A stretch of DNA of 64,000 nt from Epiperipatus broadwayi (taxonomy: Eukaryota; Onychophora; Udeonychophora; Euonychophora; Peripatidae): positions 3,351,149 through 3,415,148 of the forward strand of contig JAQFVV010012405.1 of assembly GCA_028023455.1 (NCBI GenBank), written 5' to 3'. The first letter of the stretch is position 1. Each line of letters begins with the position of its first letter. Below are positions 1 through 13,199 of the stretch, piece after piece. The translations under genes and the position numbers were made by a program. The notes under the pieces are model-generated. The model did no database searches. It was not told where the DNA came from and worked only from the letters and a program-made list of their open reading frames with translations.

Positions 1-3000
1 CAACTCCATAAATAATTATCATTAAACTAAAATATAATGACATATTCCGATCTGCTTAACTTTATTTATCTGGTATATTAAGTTTTTAAGAATTTGGAAT
101 GATTTCGGACTCAAGAAAAGGTTTTGCAAATATTGTGCAAACACTTATATTTAGCATATAAAAACAAAAAAAATGAATCTACAACAAATTTTAACAAGAC
201 TATAATTTATTATTATCACAAAAAAAAAATATATGAACATTTATTCAATAATCCCATAGTAATACAAAAATATAAAATATAACTGACATTAATCTGTATA
301 CTCTTTTGGTTATGGACTAGAGGTTACTACTTCTCCTGTATGCAATCATATGGATTGATTAACTAAAAGTACATTTCATTACCAATACATTGTTTATTAA
401 ATTTTGGTAACCTTGTAGAAGCTTTTATTCAAAATTATTGACTAACTATTTTTTTTTTTTTTTTTTAAAAATGATTAATCCAATCATATGCAATACGCAA
501 AATATTAAATTTATTTCTAATACATTTACTTTATTTATGGTCTTTAATGGGATAACCTATTCTAATTATAGGCCAGTTATCAGAAGTTACACTTACCATC
601 TTACATTTAACTTAATGCTAACTTAAGTTATGATACAAATTTTATTCATACGTATAATTTTAAATATGAGTATTATTTAATTACTAACCAGAATTAAATA
701 TTGCATTTGAATATTCCTTCAGTAAATAAGCGTTTTAAATTACGCAATTTTAATTACTTTCTCCATTGATTTACTTGTCAAATACTAGCAATATTTAGCA
801 GCACAATACAGATATTGACCCTAGTTACTAACGCACTATTTATACTAAAGTGGATCTTGAGGAACTAACACCTCCAATATAACCTTTATCTTGCCCGAAC
901 TTTCAAAATTAAGCACAATAATCAACACCTTCCATGGTGGAGCTATCTTTATTTTCACATGAGGAATATGGAATAACCACGAAGGTTTGTAAAGTAATCT
1001 ACTACATTAAAATATTTTGGGTGGTTTCTTGCCTCTTACTTGGGCATACAACGAACACACACCAAATACAATCCTCTCCTGGGATTTAAACGAATGAAGC
1101 ATACTAAATGCTAGATAAATTCTTGATCGTCCTATCTATGAGAATCGATCACTTGGGCTATAAACATACCTGAACATTATATTTAAAATCTTCCTCTCAT
1201 GGAAAACAAAGCTTTTGGGGAGATCATTTTTCATCCCACAAAATAAATACATTATAATTATTACCTATGCGAATATTAAGCATATACCAATGCTATATCT
1301 GGGCAGGATAAGTAAATACACTGATTATAATAAACTTATGTTACCGTGTATACTTTGATCAACATCTGAAATCAATGGACATCATAGAATAAAAGTATAA
1401 TAATTTTAATTTTAATAAAGGAACATTCAAAAATAGTTGGTAGCATACTATCTTAAACTAAATAAAGTGGATGTGTTATTTAAGAATAATTAGGAATAAA
1501 TTCCTCAATTAATACAGTATAAATTCGTTTCAAAACTTTAACAAGAAATATTTTGTTATAGCATTTTTTTTTTTTTAGTTACTTCTGATAATTTTCAATA
1601 TTTATTTTACCCCTTAAATATCTAAATATTTTTCTTTTACGTATCTAACATACAAAATTTCTACCTACAATTGTATGTAATAATTAAAACATATTTTATA
1701 GATTTTTTTTTTTTCGTGTTAAATATCAACTTAACCTATAATAATTATATTAAAACATACCTTTGTCATTACAAGGCTATTAAATATCACTTGACCATAC
1801 AGACTTTAATCTATGTGATATAAAAAAAAATACATATCATTTATAACTTAGTTTTAAACAATCATTAATTAACAAGTGCATACTCTCTCATTAGAAAATG
1901 TTTTTCTGTTGAGCAATTGGTCCAGGTGAAGAGCTTTATCCAGTCGTATTTCACGAAGCAAGTTTAAAAACAATAAACGCATGGTATTATTTCCTTTAAA
2001 TAAAAGTTTTCTCTTATTTTGTGCGTTTAATAAATTAGGTAAAGAAACATATAGCAGAATTGAAGATTAATTCTTACTTGAATTAAACTACTACAATTTT
2101 GGGATCCAAGAAAATAAAATATACATATTCTAACATAACGAACAGTTGACGATAGACGATAAACATACACAATATTTTTTTTTTTATTGACGATACGTAT
2201 ACTTATTAGCTAGCTTACTTATGGACGAAAATGCGCAATTTTCCGAGAGATTATTATGATAATAACTGCAGTCAATTTACGTGTACATGAAGTTTTAATA
2301 ATTCCAACTGATGTATAATATAATATATCATTTATTTTTATCATTAAGTCACTAAGATATTTGGTTTTGTTCATACTTTAGGAATTATAATTTTTTTTTT
2401 AACGGTAACTTCTCCGTAAGAATGCCCCTATATAACTTTTCCTATATTTACTCTGAGAAAGTTTATATTTTTTTTTATATATATATTTTTTTAAATATAC
2501 AGGTGCATAATTTAATCTTATTTATCATTATTATTATTTCCAGACAATTCTTGGTGAATAAAACATATTTTAACGTATGTAACTACATTACTTGTAAAGG
2601 CAGACAATATTGAGAAAGAGCGCGAAAATGTTTCTAGTTGATTTTCCTTGGTTTCAAAATATTTCTTTCAATTATTATTTTTTTTTTCTTTCTATACCAA
2701 GAAAATATCAATAAATGACATAAAGTTAATAAATAATTAATCTTTTCTTGGAAATCGCTTCTTTTCCTTAATTTAGATATAATATAATTTTTCGTGACTC
2801 TTTTAGTTAATTCTGTCATTTTTGAACTTTAGCGTGAGACAATAAATTTTTAAGTATAAAAGGTCTTTAAATAGGTAGATGGCAAAGAAAATCAGGATAT
2901 CTTATCAAAAAAATTTAGCCACACATTATATTATTAAAATTTTACTTTGATTACATTTATTTCTGCAAAATAAAATGAAAAAATTGAGTTACCAAATTTC

Positions 3001-3655
3001 AGCACTGTTCCTTCCTTGAAAACTAAAAGCAGACTATCTATTTTTTTTTTAAAAAAAAAAAATGATCTTGATTATGAAATTGGTTGTTTCGTTTTGTTGT
3101 TGTTGTTTTTTTTTTTTACTTTAGCGACCTCTTCCAGAAAAATAATCATTTGATTATAACATAAACAAAAGAAAGGAAAAACCTATTACAATCATATAGT
3201 TTTAGTATTATTTACCTGGATTACAAAGTAATTTGACAATATAAAAAAAAATAATAAATACATTAAATTAACAATCAGTGATGTATAATTCTTTAAACAT
3301 TATATATTTTTTTTTTTTTTTACAAAAAGAAATTACCAGAAGTTATTGTGCTTTATGATAAGACACTCATCCACTCTCCCCTCTACCCATCCAAAATCAA
3401 TTACTGTTTAGCTTTTATACCATATTAATTTGCTCTAATTATTAATATCTCAATTAAATTATTCATGTTCTCTCTTTAAAAATGACATTGAGTTATTAAA
3501 TCTATTAGTTATTCACCCAAAACATGCCAAAGTGAGTGAATAGCATACTTTATTAATCAATTATTACTATTGTTATTTTATCTTTTTATTTCTTTAAAGA
3601 ATAGCATTGTTTTCCTGCAGAAATAATGCCAAGTAAACCAAGTGTCAATAACACT
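1..3655. other. AT-rich non-coding DNA
   Basis: No open frame longer than about 63 codons, no recognisable domain and no paired terminal repeat was seen. It holds many poly-T and poly-A runs. The part from about 840 to 1400 is somewhat less AT-rich and could be an old repeat, but I could not match it to anything else in the window. Confidence 0.6.
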
Positions 3656-3660
3656 AGGTT

Positions 3661-3663
<3 letters not shown>

Positions 3664-3704
<41 letters not shown>

Positions 3705-3706
3705 TG

Positions 3707-3746
<40 letters not shown>
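3664..3746. repeat. (AT)n microsatellite
   Basis: Two long AT-dinucleotide blocks are separated by a short non-AT spacer (TAGATGCC) near 3701-3708, with the related CATAGGCA just after the second block, so the locus can fold into a large hairpin. Confidence 0.95.
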
Positions 3747-3750
<4 letters not shown>

Positions 3751-6700
3751 GGCATAACATCTTATTGCTATGAGATAATTGAATAGTAAGCCATGGATTA
3801 TTGGATCTCACAAATATATATATGTCTAAAACAAAGTAAACCTCAATTGTTAGAATAAGTAAAATTAAACACTGAACATAATTTAGTACAAACATATATG
3901 TATGAAAATAAGCATTACATGTTAAATGTTTTGTATACCATCAATATATATAAAACAATGATTTAAATGATGACAAGACTGGAAATGGTCAAATACTGTG
4001 CCAAGTGACTGAATGTAAGAAAGAAATAGTAATGTATAACTTAATTTCTTGAATGAACTTTCACAACACATTTATAAAGATAACAATAGACACATGTAAA
4101 TGAAATGAAATGCTTTATATACAAGGAAACGGAAACAACACCAGCTATAAAAAGAAAATGAAATTACCACTTTCTCATTCATAATAATCTGCTCACTAGG
4201 GAAAGTCAGTTCTATTGAAACAAGAAATTCAAACACCATATAAAATGGATGCTTTCATATGAAATATTTTATATTTCATAAATGTCATTTTTTTCACATG
4301 AGATTTAAAGTGTCAAAAAAGTAAGAAAAGCATTTCAAACTTATAAAAGAATAGAAAAATTGAAATAGAATGTCTGATTAACTGGAAAGCTAGAAAAAAA
4401 CTGCATAGCCAACACCACAGATGATAGAATAATTGTTTTTAGTATATGTAACTTTAACTGTGAACTCTAATTATTTGAAAATCTGTGTATATTGGATTAA
4501 CCCAATGTTGTTCTGCTAGACGGATAGATTGTTATTGGTGAGAATATTGACCCTGAAATCATGGCAGCTTAGCAACCTTATTGTCTACAGTCAAATGCCT
4601 AATAGACTATTCATATTGCATGGAATATTTTTACCAGGAATGGAAGAAAACTATGGACCACCAATGTGGAATTGTTCAAAGCTTGCCATTCAAGAACAGC
4701 ATCGAAAGACTAACATCTACATGGAGGGAAGTACCTAAACTATATGAATTATGATTTGAGAAGGACTATGTTGACTCACAAATTTAGATTTATCGATTAA
4801 TGAAATATATCTTGTTATGTGTTATGATTTTTTTAAAATCTTTTTATGTATTATTAGCTTTATTATTACATTTTTACTGTTTGAAAGTGTGAAACCATGT
4901 ATTTTGATATTGTGGGAGAGTCCAAGTTAGGAGAGCAGGGAGTGAAAGCTGAAGTTAGTTGAAATCTTTTTTTAAAATAAAATCTAGGTTCAATTTCCCT
5001 TCCCAAGTATTTGACTTTTGTCCATGGCTATTTACTTGGATTTTGGAAGTAAGACTTAAACTTTTAAATATTAATATCACACACTCAAAGATACAAAATT
5101 ATATTTTTGTTGTTTAATGAACTAATCATATTATTTAAGTTATATTCAGTGTGAATGATTAACTTTCTGAACAGATCTCCTTTTTCTATCATATTAAGAA
5201 TTATTTTGTTGTTTACATGATAATTGAAAGGGGGAGGTCTTCAGATAAACCAATCCACAACTATTGGAATCACATATCAAACCTACAGTTATAATGAATG
5301 TCAATACTAATTTAGCTAGTTAGCTTCAGATGTATTAAAATAAAACTCATTTTTATTATAATATTATTTCATATATAACAATGTTTGTGTTATGAGCCTC
5401 TATCATTGGGATTATAGAGGATAGGAAACTTTCAATTATTAAATTGCTTGTGTGATAGATGCACATTACTGACAATTAAACTACAAGTGTACATATTATT
5501 TTTAAATATTGTTAGACTTTTGGACTTATCCAAATTTTGTTAATGTTTTCATATTTTCTCATTTATAAAATAAATGTTGTTAAATTTGTTAAGTTGATAT
5601 AGTCTCTTTGAACTGACCATTGCATTCATCCATATAGTCAATATCTTACACATTCACACACTCATACCACTATTTTATAGCAATAGTAGAGATATTTTAA
5701 ATAAAGGCAATTCAGTAATAGTAACTTTGAGGTGGTCATCTCATTGTAAATCTGCATATGCATTTCCCCGTTAAGAGAGTCGTACATGAATTTTTCCTGA
5801 GTTCGAATATTAAGGTAACAGATCCAAAAGAGAGTAGTGAGTGCAGGTGAAATAATCCTGGTTGCATCTATATTTAATGAATGAATATTGAGCTAGTCTA
5901 TTGAAGATGTGGGCACCCATAGATCATGTACTTTATCACACCATTTCCAGCATCCTACATGAAGACCCTAGGTCCGATCATAGTCAGACATGACCCTCTC
6001 TTCCTACATCATCATCTGGACTGTTACTATATATTTATTTGTTTAAAGTATACTCTTTTTAGATTTAGGTAGATATAACAGTTTGTCTATAAAAAAAATT
6101 GTAAATAAATCATAATTATTAAATATGTAACATTGAGACTATAAAGTTTTTCATGCACCAATTTATCAAAAGTAAATTAACATAATTTGTAAGTCAGATT
6201 TCTAACAAATTATCTTTACAAAAGAATTAATCGACATTGATATGAGAAATTGACTATTGTTTGGAAATTTGCATTAAAAATGATTTTTTAGGAGTCTGAT
6301 TTATTAATTATAATAATACATGTAGATTTAATTGATCAGTGAAGAAGAAAAAAATAGAAATAAATTTTGATATATCTGAAACTGTCATTTTTATTCTTAA
6401 ATAATATCAGCTGCAGAAGTTGTATTAAGAATTGTCTCACAGTCACAATTTAGCAATTGGTGTTTTTATTTTATTTAAACTTAGAAAATATGTCAGGACT
6501 AGCTGAATTTTTGATATTGATCAATATGATTTTATTGGAGAGTATAAGCATGTCCTATTATCTTCATTAATGAATCTTATAATACCAAACTATACTACCT
6601 TTTTTAAGTCTTTAGAGCTTTTGCTTTATTTTAAAATCCTTACAAGTACTGTTTTAATGATTGTCTGTCACTTTTTTACTTTTGTTTTAATCTTTCATAG

Positions 6701-8530
6701 TCTCATCCAACATATTTTTGTAATTTCTATTTCAGAAAAATATAATCTAATTCCTTTCTTTTTTCATAATTTTTTAAATACAAATTTTTTTTTGCTTCAT
6801 ATTTTTTAATACTTCCATATTGCTAATATTTTTTCCTATTTAATTTTTTTTTTTATTCTTTTGCAAATTCATACATAAAGTTTTCAATATTTTTTCTTAT
6901 TACCTAATTGTTTATGGTTCTGTTTTACCAAAGGCAACTTTCCTAACAAAACATCTAACAATACATATTTCAAAAAACTAATTTCACTGGTTTGCTAAAA
7001 TATCCTCTATTCTTATTACAAGTCTCATTAGCTCTTTATTTTCTTTATAATTAGCATTTTAAATATTTAAAAACATTTTTTTCCTGATCAACACTTTTAA
7101 TGTTTGTATGGGTTACTGCAAGGATAGAATAATGAACTCAAGAATTAAAGATCTATGGGTTTCATCCTAACATTTCACTTTCAGTACTGAAATGTTTTAT
7201 GACTTTAATTTGATAAACCGTTCCTTTTTTTTTTAATATTCACTGTCCTTTTTTTTTTTTTATTGCTTAGGGTTTTTTTAACATTTATTTTTATTCCAAG
7301 CTATCCTTAAATCTTAATAGTTATACAATAAATAATTTATGACCTATGTACATCTGGATGTGCATAATATGAAAATGCACATTGTCTCAAATAATGTTTT
7401 TTCCTTTCTGTTTTTGTCAGTAATTTTTAAAATAATATTTTGCATAGAATAAATTTGTTTATTATGTACTTATGCTGATTATTTATACTTAATTATCTAA
7501 TGCTACAAATATTATAGTAATTTTTTACTTAATTGGAAAATAATTTCTGAAACAAGCAATCTTAAATTTTATTTTATAGAGATATTAATGAGCTGAGTTA
7601 ATGTTTGCAAGTGAATTTATGTTTTTCTTGAATTTGAATGTGGCATATATTAAAATTCTAAAAAATAACTTCAGTTTTGATTAAAAAATAAAAAATACCT
7701 ACTTTTTAAGGAGGGGGGGGGGGAGGATTCAAACTATTTTAGACAGGAAATGAATTTGCTGATTTTTTTTTTTAATTGAATATGAAAAATCTCAGATGTA
7801 ATAAAAAGCAAAATTCAAGGTTTTTATAATTCCTGCAATTATTATCATTTATACATTTTTTTAAATGTAATAACATGCTTAGAAGTATACTAATAAATTG
7901 CTTTGGGACTATGTATTTTCTTTAAATATCTATTGTCATTTGCTTAGAATACCATCAAACTTACATATTATTAGTATTTTTGTGTATTTGTATAAAGTTT
8001 GATCCAAATATCAGCAGCTTTTGGATAAAAATTATAATTTTGAGAATTGTTTCCTGAAATTCTTCATAAATTTTTAAAATGATTAATAATTTTAAACAAT
8101 TCACTCTTATAGAGTTAAAGCAAAAATATTTTGTACTTTCATTTTACTATTTTTTTAAAAATAACAACAACAACATATAATACTATTTTTTTCATGAATA
8201 ATGATGGAAATAAAACAAAGAGAGAGACAAAGGTAAAAGTGAAGAAAGAATTCTTCTCAGCATAAGTATTAATATAAAATAAGAAATATAATCTATTGAA
8301 AGAAAACATTTTATCTAATTATGAGTCTAAAATTTGCCAAACCTGTGTACATTACTAGTGATCTATGAAAGTATTATTTTCTCTAGAATATCATGTTCAG
8401 AAGTATTTTATAGAAAACAATGAAAATCTTCAACTTAATTTTTGCATATGTATTTTATAAAGAAATAAACAAACAAACAAACAAAAAAGGTAACATGACA
8501 TTTAAATATCCAACTGAACATTTATGAACT
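3747..8530. other. AT-rich non-coding DNA
   Basis: Only short chance frames were seen. A homopolymeric G run lies at about 7713-7723 and a (CAAA)n tract at about 8467-8486. The frame at 4529-4738 resembles nothing I recognise. Confidence 0.55.
5735..6015. other. Less AT-rich island, unidentified repeat candidate
   Basis: About 280 bp stand out from the flanks by higher G+C and include a GAGTTCGAATA motif near 5800 that resembles a pol III B box. No second copy was found in this window and no partner A box is convincing, so this is only a candidate old SINE or other repeat. Confidence 0.25.
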
Positions 8531-8535
8531 GATCA

Positions 8536-9126
8536 TGTCATATCTGACCCTGCCTTCAGAAGTGGTCTATTCCAGATTCCTTGCCTGATTGGCTAGCACC
8601 CAGTTGCTATCCAGTGGGATTAAAACCTTCACTGGGTTTCATGCTGTGAATCCACATGTTTCCAGTAAGGTAGGGGATCTGCCTTTAAATAGTCAGCCTT
8701 TTGGAGGCAAGGCAGAGAGCAATTACTTCTGTTAACCTGAACAACAGAATGTGCTCTCCATTAAACCTTCCGCCATCAGAAAAGGTATTTATCTAGTCAT
8801 TATTGAGACGTCCATGAGTGAGGCAAGTCCACCTACAGACTGGAAACTGCTATGTCTGAACTAGAGCCAACTCGAGGCAAGCTAACTACATAGATGGAAG
8901 AGTCTTACCAAAACTCATAACGCAGGCTAATCATTAGCTGGAAGCGAGTTCCATACTCCGCACGACTATCTCAGCATTGAAGCATATCAACTGTATTTGT
9001 ACATTTGTTTAACTAACGTGTGTATATAATTTGCACTAATAAATTGTACATATTAATTGCTGAATAGTTGTTCTCTTTGTATCTGTTGGTTTGGAAACGA
9101 ACCTGCAAGCCTAAATAAACACAACA
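8536..9126 (+). mobile_element. Solo LTR, 591 bp, with 5-bp target duplication
   Basis: The segment starts TGTCATATC and ends AACACAACA, so it has canonical TG...CA termini. It is flanked on both sides by GATCA (8531-8535 and 9127-9131), a 5-bp target-site duplication as made by retroviral-type integrases. Its base composition is clearly less AT-rich than the flanks. A TATA-like CTTTAAATAG at 8683-8692 and polyadenylation-like AATAAA signals at 9038 and near 9112 suggest plus orientation. There is no adjacent interior or second LTR, so it is most simply the product of LTR-LTR recombination. The superfamily (Gypsy, BEL or Copia) cannot be told. Confidence 0.8.
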
Positions 9127-9131
9127 GATCA

Positions 9132-11150
9132 TAAAGGAATAATGATGTAGAATGCATTATTCAGCAAGCTTTCCATTTGCTAAATGTTAAAGATTTTTAC
9201 ATTTATCCATTTTTTTATTTATTCTCTAGCTAACAATAGCTACATACCCATTTACTTATCAGCATTAAATAGTTAGTTGCAATTGGTTATGGGATGGACT
9301 CATAAAAGAATTTTATAAAAAATTTGGTTTTGAACTTGAAAGCATATTAAAGTTTCAATCACTCCTTATTAAAGCCCTGAAATGGTAGACAGATGCACTA
9401 TTTTTACTTTAGGATTCCCGTCTCTTTTATATAATATAAAATATGTATTTCACTTATCTTTTACTATTTTTGTACAGAACTATTATTAAAAATACTTTGA
9501 TAGATTTTTTAAAAAAAGTCGCTTATTAAAGCAAACTTTTTGAAACACTGGTGAGTATTGATTTAATGGGCTAATAAATTTTATTATACAACTCGCTAAA
9601 GCGTATTTATCTTAGTCATTTTCTTTTTTATCTAAATTTTATTAACAATTTTAATAATATAAACTTCATTGTGAGTTTTATTATTCTGCTTATTTATTAT
9701 TTTATCTATTTAAAAAAAAAAAAAAAGAAAATCTTGCTTTTATTGCTACTCCATGAGGTGCTCCAAGAGTAGTGACTTGTAATATTTCAATTTTGATTTG
9801 TTTTATGTTTTTGGTTGCTAATAATGTATGACTCAGTGTTAGAATTGTCAGAAATTTCATTTTCAAGTTTTTGTAAAAGCCAGCCAAGCAGCTAGTGTTT
9901 GCTGATGATCACAGCTCTTTCTTGATTACATTTTGGCTACTAGTTCCATTTCTTGTCACACAAATCTTATTAACAATGATAGATGACTGTGGTACAAAGT
10001 GAAACTTTGGTATCGTCCTTCCAAAACTTTTGTCAAAACACTGCCAGTGAAAGCATACTCTGAGTAAAATTTATAGTTTTAGGTCTTTTTCGATGTCTGG
10101 CATGAGTTTAATTTTGTAGAAAGTTAGAAACAAATTAATCATAATTTTTCAACTGGCAAACTTATGTACATGTACGTATTTATATCCATTTTATTTGTTT
10201 ATAAGTTTTAGCGTGTGTGTGAATATATATGCACACACAAATTTTGTGTATATGTAAGCATTTACATACACACACTTTCATTAATTTTTTTTGCAAGGAC
10301 TTATACATGCACATAAATATATTCTTGCTGTTCATTTTGTGGGTATGCCGATGATCTAGGTTTAAACTTTTGCTGAGTACAGTAGAATTTTTTTTCCCCA
10401 ACATTCCTAGTATTTTGTTTTTTGTTAGCCACCCCACAGGCAAATCTGTTGATCATATAGTATTACTCATGAAATGGGTATGTAGTTATTTTTAGCTAAA
10501 ATGTGAAATATGAGTAAAAATCTCACCATCTTGTAATTCGGTAATCTGGTAAATATTACCTTTTTTATTACTGTTCTTATGTGAAGTTTACATGAGCTGT
10601 GTTTACTAGTCATTTGACTATTTAAAAGGCTGGTTTACTTTTTTTTTTTTTTACATTTATTTACATTTAAAATGAAGTAAAGGTGCATTCTCTCTTAGTT
10701 TATGATTATTTTATCAGGATATTCTTAATCTTAATCCAATGAAAGACCTGGATAAAAAATTGGTGTTTATGAGAACTAACTTTTATAAACATATTTTCTG
10801 TGTAATCAAAAACAATTTGTTATCATGTCTGCTTATTAAAGCCTTTTGTGGTGTATGTTATTTTAGTTGCTTAGTCTTACAGACGATGCAGTATCTTATA
10901 GGATTATATTTCTACTGTTTTTTCTTAAATATATAATTATATGGGCATCTTTCAAATTCAAAATATTAATTTCAGATTGCTTGACACTATATGAATTTGG
11001 TAGTTAAAGAAAACTTAAGCTTCAATAATAATTGGTCTATCATTATATATGTATTATAATGAGTTTATTAAAATGTTCCAATATAAAAACAGCATATACT
11101 ATCTATCAAAAATTAGTAATATCATAACCAAGTCTAAAAATTCAATTCTT
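9132..11150. other. AT-rich non-coding DNA
   Basis: No domain or paired repeat was found. Short frames at 9702-9887, 10180-10443 and 10739-10936 look like chance. GTGTGT/CACACA-rich stretches lie at 10210-10275. Confidence 0.5.
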
Positions 11151-11151
11151 C

Positions 11152-11370
11152 TTGAGTCTCATAGGGCTTATGAAATTTCATGTGGAATTTATAAAGCTTT
11201 TTTGTCACATCAGTACTAGAAGAGATGAACATATTAATGCACTTAAGCAACACTCATCAGAAGAAGCACTCTCACTCCATGCTATGGATTCAGGACATAA
11301 TATTGATTTCTCTAATATGATGATACTATCCAGAGGTGACAAAGAAAATTCCAAAATATTTTACTCCTAG
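11152..11370 (+). pseudogene. Penelope-like element GIY-YIG endonuclease fragment
   Basis: The plus-strand translation carries the C-terminal half of the GIY-YIG nuclease found at the end of Penelope-like retroelement proteins: a degenerate block where a Y-x-I-x-C segment is expected, then RRDEHINALKQ, then SALSLHxxDSGHxIDF-type residues (here EALSLHAMDSGHNIDF), which is the family's R...EH...A...H...H pattern. In the family this domain nicks DNA to prime reverse transcription. No RT precedes it, so it is a detached tail. The same segment recurs at 37843-38194 on the other strand, showing a repeat family. Family assignment by eye is good; the element is not functional. Confidence 0.65.
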
Positions 11371-11844
11371 ATTCATAATGTTTTTACAATTTCAAATACC
11401 CATATCCACTTATGTTTCTGGAAATTTCCTTAGTTTCTTATTAATACATTGTACAGGCTTACATCTGCATTTATATATGTAATATATGCAGGATTCAAAC
11501 TCAGACTTTCACACAACCTACAACTCTCAGTTTCTTATTGTAATTATTTTGAAAGATGAAGTATATATTTTATTTCTATTTCTTCTTTATTTATGTTATA
11601 TTGATATTTTTTTATATATTTTTAAATAAATGAAATAGGAAATTTAAAAAGATTTGCAAGAGCACATTCAAATCTTTGGAAAAAGAATTTAGTCTCATTT
11701 TACACTCAATACTTTAATTTTTTTTGTATGCTTTTTTATCAACTTGCCATGTCTGTCTATGTTTCTGCCTATGCTCACATTTTAGAAATTTGCTACAGCT
11801 AACTTTTTTTTATAGATTTAATAAAATAATATATATATATTTAA

Positions 11845-12232
11845 ATAACAGTATTAGCTGACTAAAAAGTAGAAAAATAATGAAAAATCTGACTAAAAAG
11901 TAGAAAAAAACTGAATCTCAGTTAATTTACCATTCTTGGAAAATATCAGAGATCTTAAGAATCTAGACTTGTTATAAAACAATTGAAGATTGCAGGAATG
12001 TTATCATTTCAGAAAGCATTTGAGGCTCAAATAAATCATAAAAATCAAAAAGGCCTCAAATGCTTTTATGAAAGACAATATTCCTGCAATTTCCAATTGT
12101 TTTACAACAAATTTAGATTCTTAAGATCTGATATTTTCAAAGAATTGCAAATTAACTGTGATTCAGTTTTTTTTTCTTTTTAGTTGGAATACTTTTGTTA
12201 TTTTTCTACTTTTTAGTTGGCTAATATTGTTT
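11845..12232. mobile_element. Hairpin MITE / foldback element
   Basis: The left half (11845 to about 12035) and right half (about 12045-12232) are reverse complements over most of their length, with GACTAAAAAGTAGAAAAATAA near the left end answered by TTATTTTTCTACTTTTTAGTT near the right end. The arms meet at AGGCCTCAAATGCTTT / AAAGCATTTGAGGC around 12010-12070. There is no coding capacity; the 66-codon frame across it is an artefact of the palindrome. The outer part of the left arm has a short internal duplication (CTGACTAAAAAGTAG appears twice). Confidence 0.75.
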
Positions 12233-12450
12233 ACATAAAAACATTATTTTTTTAAAAAAAAAAATATTTAGGTATTATTTTTTCTTTTATTACAAACTTT
12301 TATTATTCTTCATTTGAAAATTAATTTATAAAATAATCTACAAAATATTAGAGATATTATTTTATCATAAGCAATATTAAGAAAAATGTGCAGTTATTTA
12401 ATGTTTAACATTTTATTAATACTTTTTTTATTAACTTATTTTTGTTTTGA

Positions 12451-12554
12451 TAGGCACTAGATGGGAATTTTATGTGTAAGCCTTCTGGCATCCATTGATT
12501 ACTCCAGTTTGCATTGAGTGGCAATGCTGTATGGAGAGTTTTTGCCTGTTTTAA
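12451..12554. repeat. Partial arm of the 14.0-kb foldback family
   Basis: The segment from TAGGCACTAG to CCTGTTTTAA matches the outer 105-110 bp of the right arm at 14742-14842, including AAGCCTTCTGGCAT and TATGGAGAGTTTT. It stops at the same point (the GTGCCTA junction) as another partial copy near 42172-42245. Confidence 0.7.
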
Positions 12555-13199
12555 TAAGAGTTATAAGCAGTCATAAGAAATGATGATCATGTGATCCTTT
12601 GACTCTCCATACTAGTTCTCCATCTCTCCAACTCTCATTTTTATTAATGCATATATTCTTTAACCCATTCCTTGCCACTATAACACTCAACAATTTTCCT
12701 AATACAATCATTCCATCTTTTTTATAAGTATACTGACAATAAAGTCTTTATCCAAATCTTCTGCATACCGTACTACCTTTCTCACACATCTTGTTACTTG
12801 TCATTTACTCATTACACAATTAAATACTGTATTGGCTGTTCTCTTATTATACATAAATTGCAATCTATCATAACATTTTTATTTTGCTTTTTGCATCTCA
12901 TATAAAAACTTGATCATCTCATTTCTACTTGAATTGTCTTTTTTGTTATCCACATATTTGCATCCAATGCATGTCTTTCTATTTCTCTCTGTACATTTTT
13001 TAAGTAATCTAACACATCGTTACTAACACATAATGCATCATTACCATAAGTTAAACCTGCTACTGCCATTTTCTTCCACACAATTCTTGCTACAACTTAT
13101 TTATTAAATAAAAATAATGTTAATTTCTTTATCAGTCCCTTTTTTTTATTTATCATTTTCCCATTTATCCAAGCAATTTTTCTGATTTCTTATGACAAT

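Noticed and set aside
3659-3895. 78-codon frame on the minus strand rich in Tyr-Ile repeats
   Set aside because: It is a translation of the AT microsatellite and its flank, not a gene.
4529-4738. 69-codon plus-strand frame in slightly less AT-rich DNA
   Set aside because: No motif, no repeat partner and no splice context that I can support.
9895-9950. Possible RT motif C (V-F-A-D-D-H) in GTGTTTGCTGATGATCAC
   Set aside because: The six residues match by chance-level similarity. Neighbouring frames lack any other RT block and stops surround it.
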